Numbered from the stretch's first letter, positions 38,045 through 48,781 are shown. The stretch: DNA of 64,000 nt from Mycolicibacterium lacusdiani (GCF_021916785.1 NZ_JAKCFC010000002.1:893048-957047); one strand, 5' to 3'. Notes: generated by a model from the sequence alone, not told the origin. A program made the numbers and translations.

Positions 38045-39247
38045 ATGGACGCCACCACCGCCATCAACGACTACCTGAAGCTGGGTCTGAGGTTCGACCG
38101 GATCGAAGAGGGCTACGTCGACTCGTTCACCGGCGACCCGACACTGCGCGCCCAGGTGGCCGACGAACCCGCTCCCGACCCCGCCGCACTCGCGCGCGAG
38201 GCACGTCGCCTGCTGACCGAGATGCCGCACGTCGAAGGCCTCGAAGCAGCACGCACGGACTACCTGTCGGCCCACCTGACCGCTCTGGAGTGTGCCGGCC
38301 GCAAGTTCGCGGGGGAGGAGGTCGGCTTCGTCGACGAGGTGCGCGCCTACTTCGACGTCGACATCGCCAAGGGCGACACCGACCGCTACCGCGACGCGCA
38401 CCGCAAGCTCGACGAGGCGATCGGCGGCACCGGTCCGCTGGCCGACCGCATGCAGGCCCACCGGACGTCGGAGGAGATTCCGCCCGCCCGGCTCGAGGAG
38501 TGCATTCACGCGTTCTCCAGCGCGTTGCGCGACCGCGTCCGGACGCAGTTCCCGCTGCCCGAGCGCGAGACCATCACCTACGAGGTGGTCACCGACAAGC
38601 CGTGGTCGGGGTTCAACTACTACGAGGGCGATTACAGGTCGACCGTGGCAGTGAACGCCGACCTCAAGCAGCAGATGTCGAATCTGCCGCGCCTCGTCGC
38701 CCACGAGTCCTACCCCGGCCACCACACCGAGCACTGCCGCAAGGAAGCCGGCCTGGTCGCCCGCGACGGACAGGTCGAGCAGACGATCTTCCTGGTGAAC
38801 ACGCCGCAGTGCCTGATGGCCGAAGGGCTGGCCGACCTGGCGCTGCACGCGGCCGTCGGACCGGACTGGGGATCCTGGGCGACCGAGATCTACGCCGACC
38901 TGGGTCTGCGCTTCGACGGTGCGCGCGCCGCGGCGATCTCGGAGGCGTCCGCGGCTCTGGCCGACGTCCGGCAGGACGCCGCGCTGATGCTGCACGACGA
39001 GCACCGCGACGTCGACGAGGTCGTGGCCTTCCTGCAGCGCTGGCTGCTCACCAGCGAGGAGCGGGCCAGGCAGTCGATCCGGTTCCTGGCCTCGCCGCTG
39101 TGGCGTGCCTACACCAGCACCTACGTCGAGGGGTACCGCCTGCTGCGTGGCTGGCTCGACGCGCGCCCGGAGGACGAGCCGCTCGCGGTGCGGTTCGGCC
39201 GATTGCTCGACGAGCCGCTGATCCCGTCGAGTCTGCGCGCGGCCTGA
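38045..39247 (+). CDS. DUF885-family metallopeptidase-like protein
   Basis: A 400-residue, mostly helical protein. The segment HESYPGHH at 220-227 gives an HExxxHH-like zinc site, and E260 in LMAEGLADL is a candidate third ligand, as in DUF885 proteins. There is no signal peptide, so it is likely cytosolic. Peptidase activity is inferred from the motif and not established. It sits between coaA and glyA, with a palindrome after its stop. A TANNNT box 7 bases before the ATG suggests a leaderless transcript. Confidence 0.82.
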   Translation: MDATTAINDYLKLGLRFDRIEEGYVDSFTGDPTLRAQVADEPAPDPAALAREARRLLTEMPHVEGLEAARTDYLSAHLTALECAGRKFAGEEVGFVDEVRAYFDVDIAKGDTDRYRDAHRKLDEAIGGTGPLADRMQAHRTSEEIPPARLEECIHAFSSALRDRVRTQFPLPERETITYEVVTDKPWSGFNYYEGDYRSTVAVNADLKQQMSNLPRLVAHESYPGHHTEHCRKEAGLVARDGQVEQTIFLVNTPQCLMAEGLADLALHAAVGPDWGSWATEIYADLGLRFDGARAAAISEASAALADVRQDAALMLHDEHRDVDEVVAFLQRWLLTSEERARQSIRFLASPLWRAYTSTYVEGYRLLRGWLDARPEDEPLAVRFGRLLDEPLIPSSLRAA

Positions 39248-39260
39248 CGACCCGTGGTCC

Positions 39261-39324
39261 TCGCGAGATCTACACCAGCGTCGTCGCGAGGCGGCCCGCG
39301 GCGACCGTGGGGTAGATCTCGCGA
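39261..39324. repeat. Intergenic inverted repeat between DUF885 gene and glyA
   Basis: Arms 39261-39276 and 39309-39324 pair at 15 of 16 positions. The left side contains CTACACCAGCGTCGT, which also occurs in the palindrome at 49591-49656. It probably acts as a terminator of the DUF885 gene, although both flanking genes run rightward. Confidence 0.6.
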
Positions 39325-39393
39325 ACGCAAAGGCAGGTGTTAGTCGACCGCCCAGCGGGTCCAGGCTGATCTCTGCGACGCCTGGCCGGGGAT

Positions 39394-39399
39394 TAGGCT
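39394..39399 (+). promoter_or_regulatory. -10 box for leaderless glyA
   Basis: TAGGCT fits TANNNT and ends 7 bases before ATG 39407; no ribosome site of note is present. A leaderless transcript is likely. Confidence 0.5.
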
Positions 39400-39406
39400 G
39401 ACGGGC

Positions 39407-40900
39407 ATGACCCTGGACTCTGGGACCTCCGTGACCTCTGCAAGCGCGACCCAGTCCGGCCTTGGCGCCGAGTACGCCGTGACCGCGAGCGCCGCCTACC
39501 GATCGGCCCTGGAGGTCATCGAGCAGGTGGAGCCGCGGATCGCCGCCGCGACCCGTCAGGAACTCGCCGACCAGCGTGACTCGCTCAAGCTGATCGCCAG
39601 CGAGAACTACGCGTCACCTGCGGTGCTGCTGACGATGGGCACCTGGTTCTCCGACAAGTACGCCGAGGGCACCGTCGGCCACCGCTTCTACGCGGCGTGC
39701 CAGAACGTCGACACCGTCGAGGCGCTGGCCGCCGAGCACGCGCGCGAATTGTTCGGCGCGCCATACGCCTACGCGCAGCCGCACTCCGGGATCGACGCCA
39801 ACCTGGTGGCGTTCTGGGCCATTCTGCAGACCCGCATCGAGGCGCCCGGCCTGGCCGACCTCGGGGCCAAGAACGTCAACGACCTCACCGAGGCCGATTG
39901 GGAGGCGTTGCGCGCCAAGCTCGGCAACCAGCGGCTGATGGGCATGTCCCTCGACGCGGGCGGCCACCTCACCCACGGTTTCCGGCCCAACATCTCGGGC
40001 AAGATGTTCTACCAGCGCAGCTACGGCACCGACCCGGAAACCGGTCTGCTCGACTACGCCGCGGTGGCCGCGGCCGTTCGCGAGTTCAAGCCGCTTGTCC
40101 TGGTGGCGGGCTACTCGGCCTACCCGCGCCGGGTCAACTTCGCGAAGATGCGCGAGATCGCCGACGAGGTCGGCGCCACGTTCATGGTCGACATGGCGCA
40201 CTTCGCCGGTCTGGTCGCAGGCAAGGTCTTCACCGGCGACGAGGATCCGGTGCCGCACGCCCACGTCACGACCACCACGACGCACAAGTCGCTGCGCGGT
40301 CCGCGTGGCGGACTGGTGCTGGCGACCGAGGAGTACTCCGCGGCCGTCGACAAGGGCTGCCCGATGGTGCTCGGCGGTCCGATGGCGCACGTGATGGCGG
40401 CCAAGGCCGTGGCACTCGCCGAGGCCCGGCAGCCGGCGTTCCGCGACTACGCCCAGAACGTCGCCGACAACGCCAAGGCGCTCGCCGAGGGGTTCCTCAA
40501 GCGCGGTGCGCGGCTCGTGACCGGCGGCACCGACAACCACATCGTGCTGCTAGACGTGACGTCGTTCGGGCTGACCGGGCGCCAGGCCGAGTCGGCGCTG
40601 CTCGACTCGGGCATCGTCACCAACCGCAACTCGATCCCGAACGACCCGAACGGCGCCTGGTACTCCAGTGGCATCCGCTTCGGTACCCCGGCTCTGACGT
40701 CGCGCGGGTTCGGGGCCGACGACTTCGACCGCGTCGCCGACCTCGTCGTCGAGGTGCTGAAGAACACCGAGGTCGCCGCGGGGCCGAACGGTCCGTCCAA
40801 GGCGAAGTACGCGCTGGCCGACGGAACCGCCGCGCGGGTGCGCGCGGCGTCGGCGGAACTGCTCAACGCCAACCCGCTGTACCCGGGTCTGACGCTCTAG
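39407..40900 (+). CDS. glyA: Serine hydroxymethyltransferase, long form
   Basis: A 497-residue PLP enzyme that interconverts serine and glycine with tetrahydrofolate. The PLP lysine is K294 in [22 protein letters not shown] and [12 protein letters not shown] are conserved. It is about 70 residues longer than the usual bacterial enzyme: an N-terminal extension of about 30 and an insert of about 35 near residues 141-175. The usual YPGRRYYGG segment reads [11 protein letters not shown]. The M. tuberculosis enzyme at this locus (Rv1093, from memory) is the short form, so this looks like a different isoform at the same position. Confidence 0.92.
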   Translation: MTLDSGTSVTSASATQSGLGAEYAVTASAAYRSALEVIEQVEPRIAAATRQELADQRDSLKLIASENYASPAVLLTMGTWFSDKYAEGTVGHRFYAACQNVDTVEALAAEHARELFGAPYAYAQPHSGIDANLVAFWAILQTRIEAPGLADLGAKNVNDLTEADWEALRAKLGNQRLMGMSLDAGGHLTHGFRPNISGKMFYQRSYGTDPETGLLDYAAVAAAVREFKPLVLVAGYSAYPRRVNFAKMREIADEVGATFMVDMAHFAGLVAGKVFTGDEDPVPHAHVTTTTTHKSLRGPRGGLVLATEEYSAAVDKGCPMVLGGPMAHVMAAKAVALAEARQPAFRDYAQNVADNAKALAEGFLKRGARLVTGGTDNHIVLLDVTSFGLTGRQAESALLDSGIVTNRNSIPNDPNGAWYSSGIRFGTPALTSRGFGADDFDRVADLVVEVLKNTEVAAGPNGPSKAKYALADGTAARVRAASAELLNANPLYPGLTL

Positions 40901-40968
40901 CCCCGCGCTGGTCAGGGGTGGCGGCATGACACGCCGCACCCGATTTCAGAGAACATGTGAATTCGGGT

Positions 40969-40974
40969 TACAGT
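40969..40974 (+). promoter_or_regulatory. -10 box for leaderless desA2
   Basis: TACAGT fits TANNNT and ends 7 bases before ATG 40982. No ribosome site precedes the ATG, so a leaderless mRNA is likely. Confidence 0.55.
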
Positions 40975-40981
40975 TACTTTC

Positions 40982-41809
40982 ATGGCACAGAAACCGGTTG
41001 CTAACGCGCTGACGCTGGAGCTCGAACCCGTCGTCGCCGAGAACATGAAGCGCCACCTCGCCACCGAGGAACTCTGGTTCGCCCACGACTTCGTCCCGTG
41101 GGACCAGGGCGAGAACTTCGCGTTCCTCGGCGGCCGGGACTGGGAGCCGTCGGACGTCACGCTGCCCAAGCACGTCACCGACGCCCTCGAGATCCTGCTC
41201 ATCACCAAGGACAACCTCGCCGGCTACCACCGCGAACTCGTCGAGCACTTCATCCTCGACGAGCAGTGGGGACGCTTCCTCGGCCGCTGGACCGCCGAAG
41301 AGCACCTGCACGCCGTCGCGCTGCGCAACTATCTGGTGGTCACCCGCGAGATCGACCCGTCGGCCAACGAGGACGTCCGCGTCCAGCACGTGATGAAGGG
41401 CTACCGCGCCGACACCTACAGCCAGATCGAGACGCTGGTGTTCATGGCGTTCTTCGAGCGCGAGCACGCCGTGTTCTGCCGCAACCTCGAGGCGCAGATC
41501 GACGAGCCGGTGCTCAAGGACCTGATGGGGCGCATCGCCAAGGACGAGGAACGCCACGAGGAGTTCTTCTCGAACCTGGTGGCGCACTGCCTGACCACCA
41601 AGCGCGAGGAGACGGTGGCCGCGATCGCGGCGCGCGCGGCCGAGCTGCAGGCCGTCGGCGGCGACATCGACGCCTACCAGGACAAGGTCGCCCACGTCGC
41701 CGAGGTCGGGATCTTCGACGCCGACGCACTGCGCGCGGCCAAGGCCGACCGCATCACCGCGTGGGGCCTCGCGGACGAGCCCGCACTTCGGGAATTCGTA
41801 ACGCAGTAG
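40982..41809 (+). CDS. desA2: Acyl-ACP desaturase-like protein DesA2
   Basis: A 275-residue ferritin-like diiron protein. Metal motifs are TAEEHLHAVALR and KDEERHEEFF, plus single Glu residues in the first helices. Family members desaturate acyl chains on ACP; M. tuberculosis DesA2 (Rv1094, from memory) is needed for mycolic acid synthesis though its activity has been debated. It is soluble. It follows glyA and precedes phoH2, the same order as in M. tuberculosis. Confidence 0.9.
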   Translation: MAQKPVANALTLELEPVVAENMKRHLATEELWFAHDFVPWDQGENFAFLGGRDWEPSDVTLPKHVTDALEILLITKDNLAGYHRELVEHFILDEQWGRFLGRWTAEEHLHAVALRNYLVVTREIDPSANEDVRVQHVMKGYRADTYSQIETLVFMAFFEREHAVFCRNLEAQIDEPVLKDLMGRIAKDEERHEEFFSNLVAHCLTTKREETVAAIAARAAELQAVGGDIDAYQDKVAHVAEVGIFDADALRAAKADRITAWGLADEPALREFVTQ

Positions 41810-41858
41810 TCACGTTCCGGCCACGGCGTGCCGTAGAGCGGGGTCGCCACGGCGGGAG

Positions 41859-41864
41859 TAGCGT
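41859..41864 (+). promoter_or_regulatory. -10 box before the phoAT-like ORF
   Basis: TAGCGT fits TANNNT and ends 8 bases before ATG 41873, consistent with a leaderless or nearly leaderless start. Confidence 0.45.
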
Positions 41865-41872
41865 CGCAAGGG

Positions 41873-42010
41873 ATGGCTAGCGACATGCTCTGCTGTCCGG
41901 GCGGTACCCGTCGTTTCGACGAGAACGGGACCGGCCCCGGTCCTAGTACCGCGGTGTCCACCGACATGGACGTGCGGGGCTGCACGGTCCTAGGAGCGCC
42001 ACGTGACTGA
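41873..42010 (+). CDS. phoAT-like small ORF overlapping phoH2
   Basis: A 45-codon frame ([11 protein letters not shown] at the start, LGAPRD at the end) whose stop lies 8 bases inside phoH2. Mycobacterial phoH2 is reported to be preceded by a small overlapping gene, phoAT, proposed to act as its antitoxin. Position and overlap match that arrangement, but sequence identity with known PhoAT was not checked. It has three cysteines, two adjacent near the start, so an attenuator-type role cannot be excluded. Confidence 0.6.
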   Translation: MASDMLCCPGGTRRFDENGTGPGPSTAVSTDMDVRGCTVLGAPRD

Positions 42011-43328
42011 TTGCGTCGTCGGGACCTCGAAGAGGACCTATGTGCTCGACACCTCCGTGCTGCTGTCCGATCCATGGGCATGCACGAGGTTCGCCGAGCA
42101 CGAAGTCATCGTTCCCCTGGTGGTCATCAGCGAACTGGAGGCCAAACGTCACCACCACGAACTGGGGTGGTTCGCCCGCGAGGCATTGCGGATGTTCGAC
42201 GATCTCCGACTCGAGCATGGCCGGCTGGATCTACCGATACCCGTTGGCACGCAAGGCGGGACACTGCAGGTCGAACTGAACCACAGCGATCCCAGGGTCT
42301 TGCCTGCCGGCTTCCGCACTGACACCAACGACGCGCGGATCCTGACCTGTGCGGCCAACCTCGCCGCGGAGGGCAAGCAGGTCACGCTGGTCAGCAAGGA
42401 CATCCCGCTGCGGGTCAAGGCCGGCGCGGTCGGCCTGCCCGCCGACGAGTACCACGCCCAGGACGTCATCACCTCGGGCTGGACCGGGATGGCCGAGGTG
42501 GACGTCGCGGGCGAGGACGTCGCGACCCTGTTCGCCGAGGGGGAGATCGACCTCGAGGAGGCGCGAAATCTGCCCTGTCACACCGGTGTTCGGCTGCTCG
42601 GCGGCAACTCCCACGCGCTCGGCAGGGTCAACGCCGAGAAGCGCGTGCAGCTGGTGCGAGGCGATCGGGAGGTGTTCGGCCTCCGGGGAAGGTCGGCCGA
42701 ACAGCGCGTCGCCCTCGACCTGCTGCTCGACGAGTCGGTCGGCATCGTCTCACTCGGCGGCAAGGCGGGCACCGGCAAGTCGGCGCTTGCATTGTGCGCC
42801 GGTCTCGAGGCCGTGCTCGAGCGTCGTACCCAGCGCAAGGTCGTCGTGTTCCGGCCGCTCTACGCCGTCGGCGGTCAGGAACTGGGCTACCTGCCCGGCA
42901 GCGAGAGCGAGAAGATGGGCCCCTGGGCCCAGGCCGTCTTCGACACTCTCGAAGGGCTCGCCAGCCCGGCGGTGCTCGAGGAGGTGCAGTCTCGCGGCAT
43001 GCTCGAAGTGCTTCCGCTGACCCACATTCGGGGGCGGTCGCTGCACGACTCGTTCGTGATCGTGGACGAGGCGCAGTCGTTGGAGCGCAACGTCCTGCTG
43101 ACCGTGCTCTCGCGCCTGGGCACCGGCTCGCGGGTGGTGCTCACCCACGACGTGGCCCAGCGCGACAACCTGCGCGTCGGCAGGCACGACGGCGTCGCAG
43201 CGGTGATCGAGAAGCTCAAGGGCCACCCGCTGTTCGCCCACATCACGCTCCTGCGCAGCGAGCGCTCACCGATCGCGGCATTGGTCACCGAGATGCTGGA
43301 GGAGATCAGCCCCGGCGCCCTGCCGTGA
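42003..43328 (+). CDS. phoH2: PhoH2, PIN-domain/PhoH-ATPase fusion
   Basis: A 441-residue protein. The N-terminal PIN RNase domain (about 10-150) has acidic residues in [19 protein letters not shown] and DTNDARIL. The C-terminal PhoH helicase domain has Walker [14 protein letters not shown] and Walker [12 protein letters not shown]. tuberculosis PhoH2 (Rv1095) unwinds and cleaves RNA in an ATP-dependent way. GTG 42003 overlaps the phoAT-like ORF, suggesting coupled translation. It is a toxin-antitoxin-like pair by context. Confidence 0.93.
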   Translation: MTDCVVGTSKRTYVLDTSVLLSDPWACTRFAEHEVIVPLVVISELEAKRHHHELGWFAREALRMFDDLRLEHGRLDLPIPVGTQGGTLQVELNHSDPRVLPAGFRTDTNDARILTCAANLAAEGKQVTLVSKDIPLRVKAGAVGLPADEYHAQDVITSGWTGMAEVDVAGEDVATLFAEGEIDLEEARNLPCHTGVRLLGGNSHALGRVNAEKRVQLVRGDREVFGLRGRSAEQRVALDLLLDESVGIVSLGGKAGTGKSALALCAGLEAVLERRTQRKVVVFRPLYAVGGQELGYLPGSESEKMGPWAQAVFDTLEGLASPAVLEEVQSRGMLEVLPLTHIRGRSLHDSFVIVDEAQSLERNVLLTVLSRLGTGSRVVLTHDVAQRDNLRVGRHDGVAAVIEKLKGHPLFAHITLLRSERSPIAALVTEMLEEISPGALP

Positions 43329-43337
43329 TCGCAGCGT

Positions 43338-43394
43338 TGAGATAGCGCTCACGGCGCACGCCACTCGGACTTTCGCGCCGTGAGCGCTACCTCA
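43338..43394. terminator. 20-bp inverted repeat after phoH2
   Basis: Arms 43338-43357 and 43375-43394 pair at 19 of 20 positions, with a 17-base loop. It lies 9 bases after the phoH2 stop and 24 bases before the next gene, probably as a terminator without a U-tract. Confidence 0.7.
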
Positions 43395-43405
43395 GGCACG
43401 GCCGG

Positions 43406-43411
43406 TAGGCT
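43406..43411 (+). promoter_or_regulatory. -10 box for the leaderless deacetylase gene
   Basis: TAGGCT fits TANNNT and ends 7 bases before GTG 43419. This supports GTG 43419 as the start rather than the in-frame upstream codon at 43380, which lies inside the hairpin. Confidence 0.55.
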
Positions 43412-43418
43412 CCCACCC

Positions 43419-44333
43419 GTGCGCACGCGGCCCGACACTCCATCCGATGGTCGCTCGGACGAGCCTCGCTCCGACGCCTGGTCTTATCTGCGCATGGTGG
43501 CCGGGGTCTGCGCGGGCGTGGCGATCGTCATCGTGGGCGGCTTCACCGGCCACGTCCGGGTGGCCAAGGCCGACGTCGTGGACTGCCGCCAGGTCAAGTG
43601 CGTGGCGCTGACGTTCGACGACGGACCAAGCCCGTACACCGACCGCCTGCTCCAGGTGCTCACGGACGACGACGCCCACGCGACGTTCTTCCTGATCGGG
43701 AACAAGGTCGCGGCCAATCCGGCGGGGGCCAAGCGCATCGCCGACGCCGGCATGGAGATCGGCAGCCACACCTGGGAACACCCGAACATGACGACCATTC
43801 CGCCCGAGGAGATCCCGGCCCAGTTCTCGCGCGCCAACGACGCGATCGAGGCCGCGACCGGCCGGCGACCGACTCTGGTGCGCACTGCCGGCGGACTGGT
43901 CGACGACCGGGTGCTGGCCGAGGCTGGCAGGCAGGGTCTCGCCGACGTCAACTGGGACGTCATCCCGTTCGACTGGGCCAACGACGCCAACACCGACGCC
44001 ACCCGCGCGCTGCTGATGAGCCAGATCAGGCCGAACTCCGTGGTGCTGCTCCACGACACCTACTCCTCGACGGTCGACCTGGTCTACCAGTTCCTTCCGG
44101 TGCTGCGCGCCAACGGCTATCACGTCGTCACGGTCAGCCAGATGCTCGGCCCGCTGGCGCCGGGCACCTCGTACGGCAGCCGGGAGAACGGGCCGCCGGT
44201 CAACGACCTGCGCGACCTGCCGCCCGCGGACGTGCCCGCGCTGCCGGACACGCCGTCACCGCCGCCGATGCCCAACCTCCCCATCACCGACATCCCGAAC
44301 CAGAACTCCGGCGGCCCCAACAACGGCGCCTGA
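43419..44333 (+). CDS. Polysaccharide deacetylase (NodB domain)
   Basis: A 304-residue membrane-anchored protein. A polar start is followed by a helix at about 24-44 and the NodB domain. Motif 1 TFDDGPSP supplies the catalytic Asp pair, motif 2 SHTWEH the metal-binding HxxxH, and the final motif is VVLLHD. The usual motif 3 (RxPYG) reads RTAGGLVD. The C-terminus is Pro/Asn-rich. It probably deacetylates peptidoglycan or another cell-wall glycan. From memory it corresponds to M. tuberculosis Rv1096. Confidence 0.9.
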   Translation: MRTRPDTPSDGRSDEPRSDAWSYLRMVAGVCAGVAIVIVGGFTGHVRVAKADVVDCRQVKCVALTFDDGPSPYTDRLLQVLTDDDAHATFFLIGNKVAANPAGAKRIADAGMEIGSHTWEHPNMTTIPPEEIPAQFSRANDAIEAATGRRPTLVRTAGGLVDDRVLAEAGRQGLADVNWDVIPFDWANDANTDATRALLMSQIRPNSVVLLHDTYSSTVDLVYQFLPVLRANGYHVVTVSQMLGPLAPGTSYGSRENGPPVNDLRDLPPADVPALPDTPSPPPMPNLPITDIPNQNSGGPNNGA

Positions 44334-44351
44334 CGGCCGGCTGCGATCGAC

Positions 44352-45569
44352 ATGGCCACCGAGACCGCGTTCGTCCTGACCCTGCTGGTGCTCTGCTACG
44401 CCGTCGTGTCGGGCGTGGTGAAGCGCTGGTACGTGGCGCCAGCCCTGATCTTCGTGCTCGTCGGAATGGCATTGGGTCCGTTCGGCTTCGACCTGATCGA
44501 GGGCGGCCCGGACACGTCGACGTTCACGGTCCTCGCGCAGTTGGCGCTGACGCTGATCCTGTTCAATCAGGCTGCCGAACTGGACCTGTCGGCGGTGCTG
44601 CGCCGCCGCGAGGTGACGTTCCGCTTGCTGGCGGTCGGCATCCCGCTGGCCATCGCGCTCGGCGTGATCACCGCGGTGCTGGTGCTGCCGGTGATGCCGC
44701 TGTGGGAGGCCGTGTGCCTGGCCGCGATCGTCGCGCCCACCGAGGTCGCGCTGATCCACGCGCTGCTCGCCGACCGCCGCATCCCCGAGCGGATCCGACA
44801 GGCGCTGTCGACGGAGAGTGGCTTCTACGACGGCTTCGCACTGGCCGCGCTGCTGGCCGCGCTGGCGCTGGCATCCGAGCGCACCGCCCCCGAGGCCGAA
44901 CACTGGGGGTGGTTCCTGATCCGCACCGAATTGGTCTCCGCGGGTGTGGGTGTCGCCGTCGGCGTGGCGGGCGGCTGGGTGATCGGCCATTCGCGGCGGC
45001 GCGACTGGATGGGCGACACCTGGGCCCAGCTGGCCACCGTTGCCATCGCGCTGGTCTGCTTCCAGGTGGGCGAGCATCTGCACGGCAGCGGGTTCGTCGC
45101 GGCATTCGCGGGCGGATTGGCGTTCGCGTTCGCGAGTCGCCGGGTCGGGCACCATCCCGACATGCACGTCTCCGACGCCGCCGCGCAACTGCTCGAACTC
45201 CTGGTGTTCGCACTCTTCGGCGGCTATGCCGTGATCGTCGGCTGGCGCGAAGCCAGTTGGCGCGTGGTCCTGTTCGCGGTCGTCGCGCTGTTGCTCGTCC
45301 GGCTGGCCGCGGTGTCGCTGGCACTGCTGCGCAGTGACGTGCCCGTGCGCGACCGCCTGTTCATCGGGTGGTTCGGACCGCGCGGCATCAGCACGCTGGT
45401 GCTGGGTCTACTCGTCGTCGAACGGGGCGACCTGGTGCAGCAATCGCTGATCGTTCAGGTGGTCGTCGTGACCGTCACGCTGAGCCTGGTGCTGCACAGC
45501 CTCAGCGCATGGCCGGGAATCAGGTGGTTGCTCACCAATCGAAGCCCGGCCACGCGCGAGAACGTCTAG
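44352..45569 (+). CDS. Cation:proton antiporter, CPA1/NhaP-like
   Basis: A 405-residue protein with about 12 transmembrane helices and the monovalent cation/proton antiporter fold. Where NhaP-type proteins usually have a TD pair in helix 5 and an ND pair in helix 6, this has APTEVAL and ESGFYDG. The second Asp is kept, but the first Asp is Glu and the Asn is Tyr. [12 protein letters not shown] is conserved. It should exchange Na+ or K+ for protons; the ion is not predictable. It overlaps the convergent fum by 4 bases. Confidence 0.85.
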   Translation: MATETAFVLTLLVLCYAVVSGVVKRWYVAPALIFVLVGMALGPFGFDLIEGGPDTSTFTVLAQLALTLILFNQAAELDLSAVLRRREVTFRLLAVGIPLAIALGVITAVLVLPVMPLWEAVCLAAIVAPTEVALIHALLADRRIPERIRQALSTESGFYDGFALAALLAALALASERTAPEAEHWGWFLIRTELVSAGVGVAVGVAGGWVIGHSRRRDWMGDTWAQLATVAIALVCFQVGEHLHGSGFVAAFAGGLAFAFASRRVGHHPDMHVSDAAAQLLELLVFALFGGYAVIVGWREASWRVVLFAVVALLLVRLAAVSLALLRSDVPVRDRLFIGWFGPRGISTLVLGLLVVERGDLVQQSLIVQVVVVTVTLSLVLHSLSAWPGIRWLLTNRSPATRENV

Positions 45570-46990
45570 TCGCCGTCCTTCACTTTAGCCATGGCCAGCA
45601 CGTCGAGACGCTTGTCGAGTTCCTCCTCGGAGAGCTTGTCGCCGATCAGGCCGCGGTCGATGACCGTCTGCCGAATCGTCTTGCGCTCCTTGAGTGCTTC
45701 CTTGGCGACCTTCGCGGCTTCCTCGTAGCCGATCGCCGAGTTCAGTGGCGTGACGATCGACGGTGACGACTCGGCCAGCTCGCGCAGCCGGTCCTCGTTG
45801 GCGACCAGCCCGTCGATGCACTTGGTCGCGAACAGGCGGGACACGTTGGCCAGCAGCGTGAACGACTCGAGCACGTTGCGGGCCATCATCGGGATGTAGA
45901 CGTTCAGCTCGAACGCACCCGACAGTCCGCCGACGGTGACGGCTGCGTCGTTGCCGATGACCTGCGCCGCGACCTGCGTAACGGCCTCGGGCAGAACGGG
46001 ATTGACCTTGCCTGGCATGATGGAGCTACCCGGCTGCAGGTCGGGCAGCTGCAGCTCGCCCAGCCCGGTCAGCGGGCCGGAGCCCATCCAGCGCACGTCG
46101 TTGGCGATCTTGGTCAGCGACGCGGCGATCGTCTTGAGCGCGCCGGACGCCTCGACCAGTCCGTCACGGGCGGCCTGCGCCTCGAACGAGTCATTGGCCG
46201 TGCGCAATTCGCCGATGCCGGTCTGGGCCACCAGGACCTCGACGACCTTCGCGCCGAACTCGTCGGGAGCGTTGAGGCCGGTGCCGACCGCGGTGCCGCC
46301 GATGGCGAGTTCACCGAGGCGCGGCAGAGTCGCCTTGACCCGCTCGATGCCCGCCTCGATCTGACGGGCGTAGCCGCCGAACTCCTGGCCGAGCGTCACG
46401 GGTACGGCGTCCATCAGGTGCGTGCGGCCCGACTTCACGACGGTCCGCCACTGACGCGCCTTGCCCGCCAGCGACTCGTGCAGCACCTCGAGCGCCGGAA
46501 TCAAGTGGCGCACAGCGGCTTCGGTGGCCGCGATGTGTGTGGCGGTGGGGAAGGTGTCGTTCGACGACTGCGACATGTTGACGTGGTCGTTCGGGTGCAC
46601 GGTCACGCCGTTGCGTGCCGCGATCGAGGCGATGACCTCGTTGGCGTTCATGTTCGAGCTGGTGCCCGAGCCGGTCTGGAACACGTCGATCGGGAACTGG
46701 TCGTCGTGCAGCCCGTCGGCGATCTCAGCCGCTGCGGCGACGATGGCGTCGGCCTTCTCTGGGTCGAGCAGGCCTAGGTCCTTGTTCACCTGCGCGCACG
46801 CGCCCTTGAGCAGGCCGAGCGCACGGATCTGGGTGCGCTCGAGGCCGCGGAAGGAGATCGGGAAGTTCTCGACCGCGCGCTGGGTCTGCGCTCGCCAGAG
46901 CGCATCCTTGGGCACGCGGACCTCGCCCATCGTGTCGTGCTCGATGCGGTACTCGGTGTCGTCTGCTGTGACAGCGCTGTCGGCAGTCAT
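45566..46990 (-). CDS. fum: Fumarase, class II
   Basis: A 474-residue fumarase/aspartase-superfamily enzyme. The signature is [11 protein letters not shown], with the catalytic loop also holding [12 protein letters not shown] and [10 protein letters not shown]. It hydrates fumarate to malate in the TCA cycle and needs no iron-sulfur cluster. I chose ATG 46990 ([11 protein letters not shown]); an in-frame upstream start at 47029 overlaps the end of glpX. It lies 35 bases downstream of glpX on the same strand, a likely operon. From memory it corresponds to M. tuberculosis Rv1098c. Confidence 0.95.
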   Translation of the reverse strand: MTADSAVTADDTEYRIEHDTMGEVRVPKDALWRAQTQRAVENFPISFRGLERTQIRALGLLKGACAQVNKDLGLLDPEKADAIVAAAAEIADGLHDDQFPIDVFQTGSGTSSNMNANEVIASIAARNGVTVHPNDHVNMSQSSNDTFPTATHIAATEAAVRHLIPALEVLHESLAGKARQWRTVVKSGRTHLMDAVPVTLGQEFGGYARQIEAGIERVKATLPRLGELAIGGTAVGTGLNAPDEFGAKVVEVLVAQTGIGELRTANDSFEAQAARDGLVEASGALKTIAASLTKIANDVRWMGSGPLTGLGELQLPDLQPGSSIMPGKVNPVLPEAVTQVAAQVIGNDAAVTVGGLSGAFELNVYIPMMARNVLESFTLLANVSRLFATKCIDGLVANEDRLRELAESSPSIVTPLNSAIGYEEAAKVAKEALKERKTIRQTVIDRGLIGDKLSEEELDKRLDVLAMAKVKDGD

Positions 46991-47025
46991 GTGTTCCCTG
47001 TTCTGTATCGGAAGTGAATGTCGGA

Positions 47026-48066
47026 TCAAGGCAAGGGGTATGCGGCGGACTTGTCGCCCGTGAAGTCGACCGCGGAGTACTCGTTGAGCTTGGCGAGGCG
47101 GTGGTACGCCTCGATCATCCGCACGGTGCCGGACTTGGAACGCATGACGATCGACTGCGTGGTGCAGCCGCCGCCGGAGTAGCGGACGCCCTGGAGCAGG
47201 TCGCCGTCGGTGACGCCGGTGGCGGAGAAGAAGACGTTCTCACCCGACACCAGGTCCTCGGTGTGCAGCACGCGGTCCAGATCGTGGCCGGCGTCGATGG
47301 CCTTCTGGCGTTCGGCGTCGTCGGTGGGCGCCAGGACCGCCTGGATCGCGCCGCCCATGCAGCGGATCGCGGCCGCGGTGATGATGCCCTCGGGGGTGCC
47401 GCCGATGCCTGCCAGCAGGTCGGTGCCGGAGTTGGGTCGACAGGCCGAGATCGCGCCTGCGACGTCACCGTCGGAGATGAGGCGGATGCGGGCACCGGCG
47501 TCGCGGACGTCGGCGATCAGCTGCGCGTGGCGGGGCCGGTCCAGCACGCACACCGTGAGGTCGGCGACGCTGGAGTTCTTCGCCTTGGCCACCTTGCGGA
47601 TGTTCTCGCCGATCGGCGCGGTGATGTCGATGACGTCGACGGCGTCCGGGCCGACGGCGATCTTGTTCATGTAGAACACCGCTGACGGGTCGAACATCGC
47701 GCCGCGCTCGGCGACCGCGAGAACCGAGATCGCGTTCGGCATGCCCTTGCTCATCAGCGTGGTGCCGTCGACCGGGTCGACCGCGAAGTCGCAGTCCGGC
47801 CCGTCGCCGTTGCCGACCTCTTCGCCGTTGTAGAGCATCGGGGCGTTGTCCTTCTCGCCCTCGCCGATGACCACCACGCCGCGCATGGACACAGAGTTCA
47901 CCAACTCGCGCATCGCGTCGACGGCCGCGCCGTCGCCACCCTCCTTGTCGCCGCGCCCGACCCAGCGGCCAGCGGCCATGGCGCCCGCCTCCGTGACTCG
48001 GACCAGTTCGAGGGCGAGGTTGCGGTCGGGTGCTTCCCGGCGCGAGGCCGATGCCGAAGGCGTCAT
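47026..48066 (-). CDS. glpX: Fructose-1,6-bisphosphatase, class II
   Basis: A 346-residue GlpX phosphatase. Metal and substrate motifs are [18 protein letters not shown], and [12 protein letters not shown]. It catalyses the key step of gluconeogenesis. I chose ATG 48066 ([13 protein letters not shown]). It is followed by fum, so a glpX-fum operon serves central carbon flow during growth on fatty acids. From memory it corresponds to M. tuberculosis Rv1099c. It is divergent from the DUF4245 gene. Confidence 0.95.
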   Translation of the reverse strand: MTPSASASRREAPDRNLALELVRVTEAGAMAAGRWVGRGDKEGGDGAAVDAMRELVNSVSMRGVVVIGEGEKDNAPMLYNGEEVGNGDGPDCDFAVDPVDGTTLMSKGMPNAISVLAVAERGAMFDPSAVFYMNKIAVGPDAVDVIDITAPIGENIRKVAKAKNSSVADLTVCVLDRPRHAQLIADVRDAGARIRLISDGDVAGAISACRPNSGTDLLAGIGGTPEGIITAAAIRCMGGAIQAVLAPTDDAERQKAIDAGHDLDRVLHTEDLVSGENVFFSATGVTDGDLLQGVRYSGGGCTTQSIVMRSKSGTVRMIEAYHRLAKLNEYSAVDFTGDKSAAYPLP

Positions 48067-48121
48067 GCGCCAGATTGTCCCATTAGCCGTTCCCACTTTG
48101 GGAGCTGGGATACTGGTGAAT

Positions 48122-48772
48122 GTGACCGTCCCGCCGATCAGCCAGCCCGCGCAGCCACCCGGCCCGAAACCGGCCAAGTCGCGCCTGCGCCAGGACGGCC
48201 GGGACATGTTCTGGTCGATGATGCCGCTGATCGTCGGCTGCATCGTGCTGGCGGGTCTGCTCGGCATGTGTTCGTTCGCGCCCAACGGTCCCGGTGAGGG
48301 CGCTCCGCCGCCGTACGACGCGCCCGCCGCGCTGCAGGCCGACGCCGACGCGCTGCGCATCCCGATCCGGTTGCCCGATCTGCCCGACGGGTGGCAGGCC
48401 AACTCGGGCGGGCGCGCGAGCATCGAGGGTGGTCGCACCGAACCCGACGGCAAGGTCGTGCGCGCGCTGACCTCGCGGGTGGGTTACCTCGCGCCGACCG
48501 GGATGTTCATCAGCCTCACGCAGAGCAACGCCGACGAGGAGAAGCTGGTCCAGTCGATCGAGACCAGCCTGGTGCCGACCGGAACCCAGGACGTCGCCGG
48601 GGTCAATTGGATCGTCTACGAGGGCTCCGAGGACGTCCGTCCGGTGTGGACGACGACGCTTCCCGGCCCGACCGGTCCGGCGCGAATCGCACTAACGGGC
48701 GCCGCGGGTACCGCCGAGTACCGTACGCTGGCCGAGGCGACGCAGACCCAGCCGCCACTGCCCGTCCGCTAG
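48122..48772 (+). CDS. DUF4245 membrane-anchored protein
   Basis: A 216-residue protein. A Pro/Lys-rich start is followed by a transmembrane helix (about 37-56) and an extracytoplasmic domain ([13 protein letters not shown], then [12 protein letters not shown]). The DUF4245 family is actinobacterial with unknown function. The start is GTG 48122; a GATACT box 7 bases before it suggests a leaderless mRNA. GTG 48116 is a near alternative. From memory it corresponds to M. tuberculosis Rv1100. Confidence 0.83.
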   Translation: MTVPPISQPAQPPGPKPAKSRLRQDGRDMFWSMMPLIVGCIVLAGLLGMCSFAPNGPGEGAPPPYDAPAALQADADALRIPIRLPDLPDGWQANSGGRASIEGGRTEPDGKVVRALTSRVGYLAPTGMFISLTQSNADEEKLVQSIETSLVPTGTQDVAGVNWIVYEGSEDVRPVWTTTLPGPTGPARIALTGAAGTAEYRTLAEATQTQPPLPVR

Positions 48773-48781
48773 GAGCACGCG

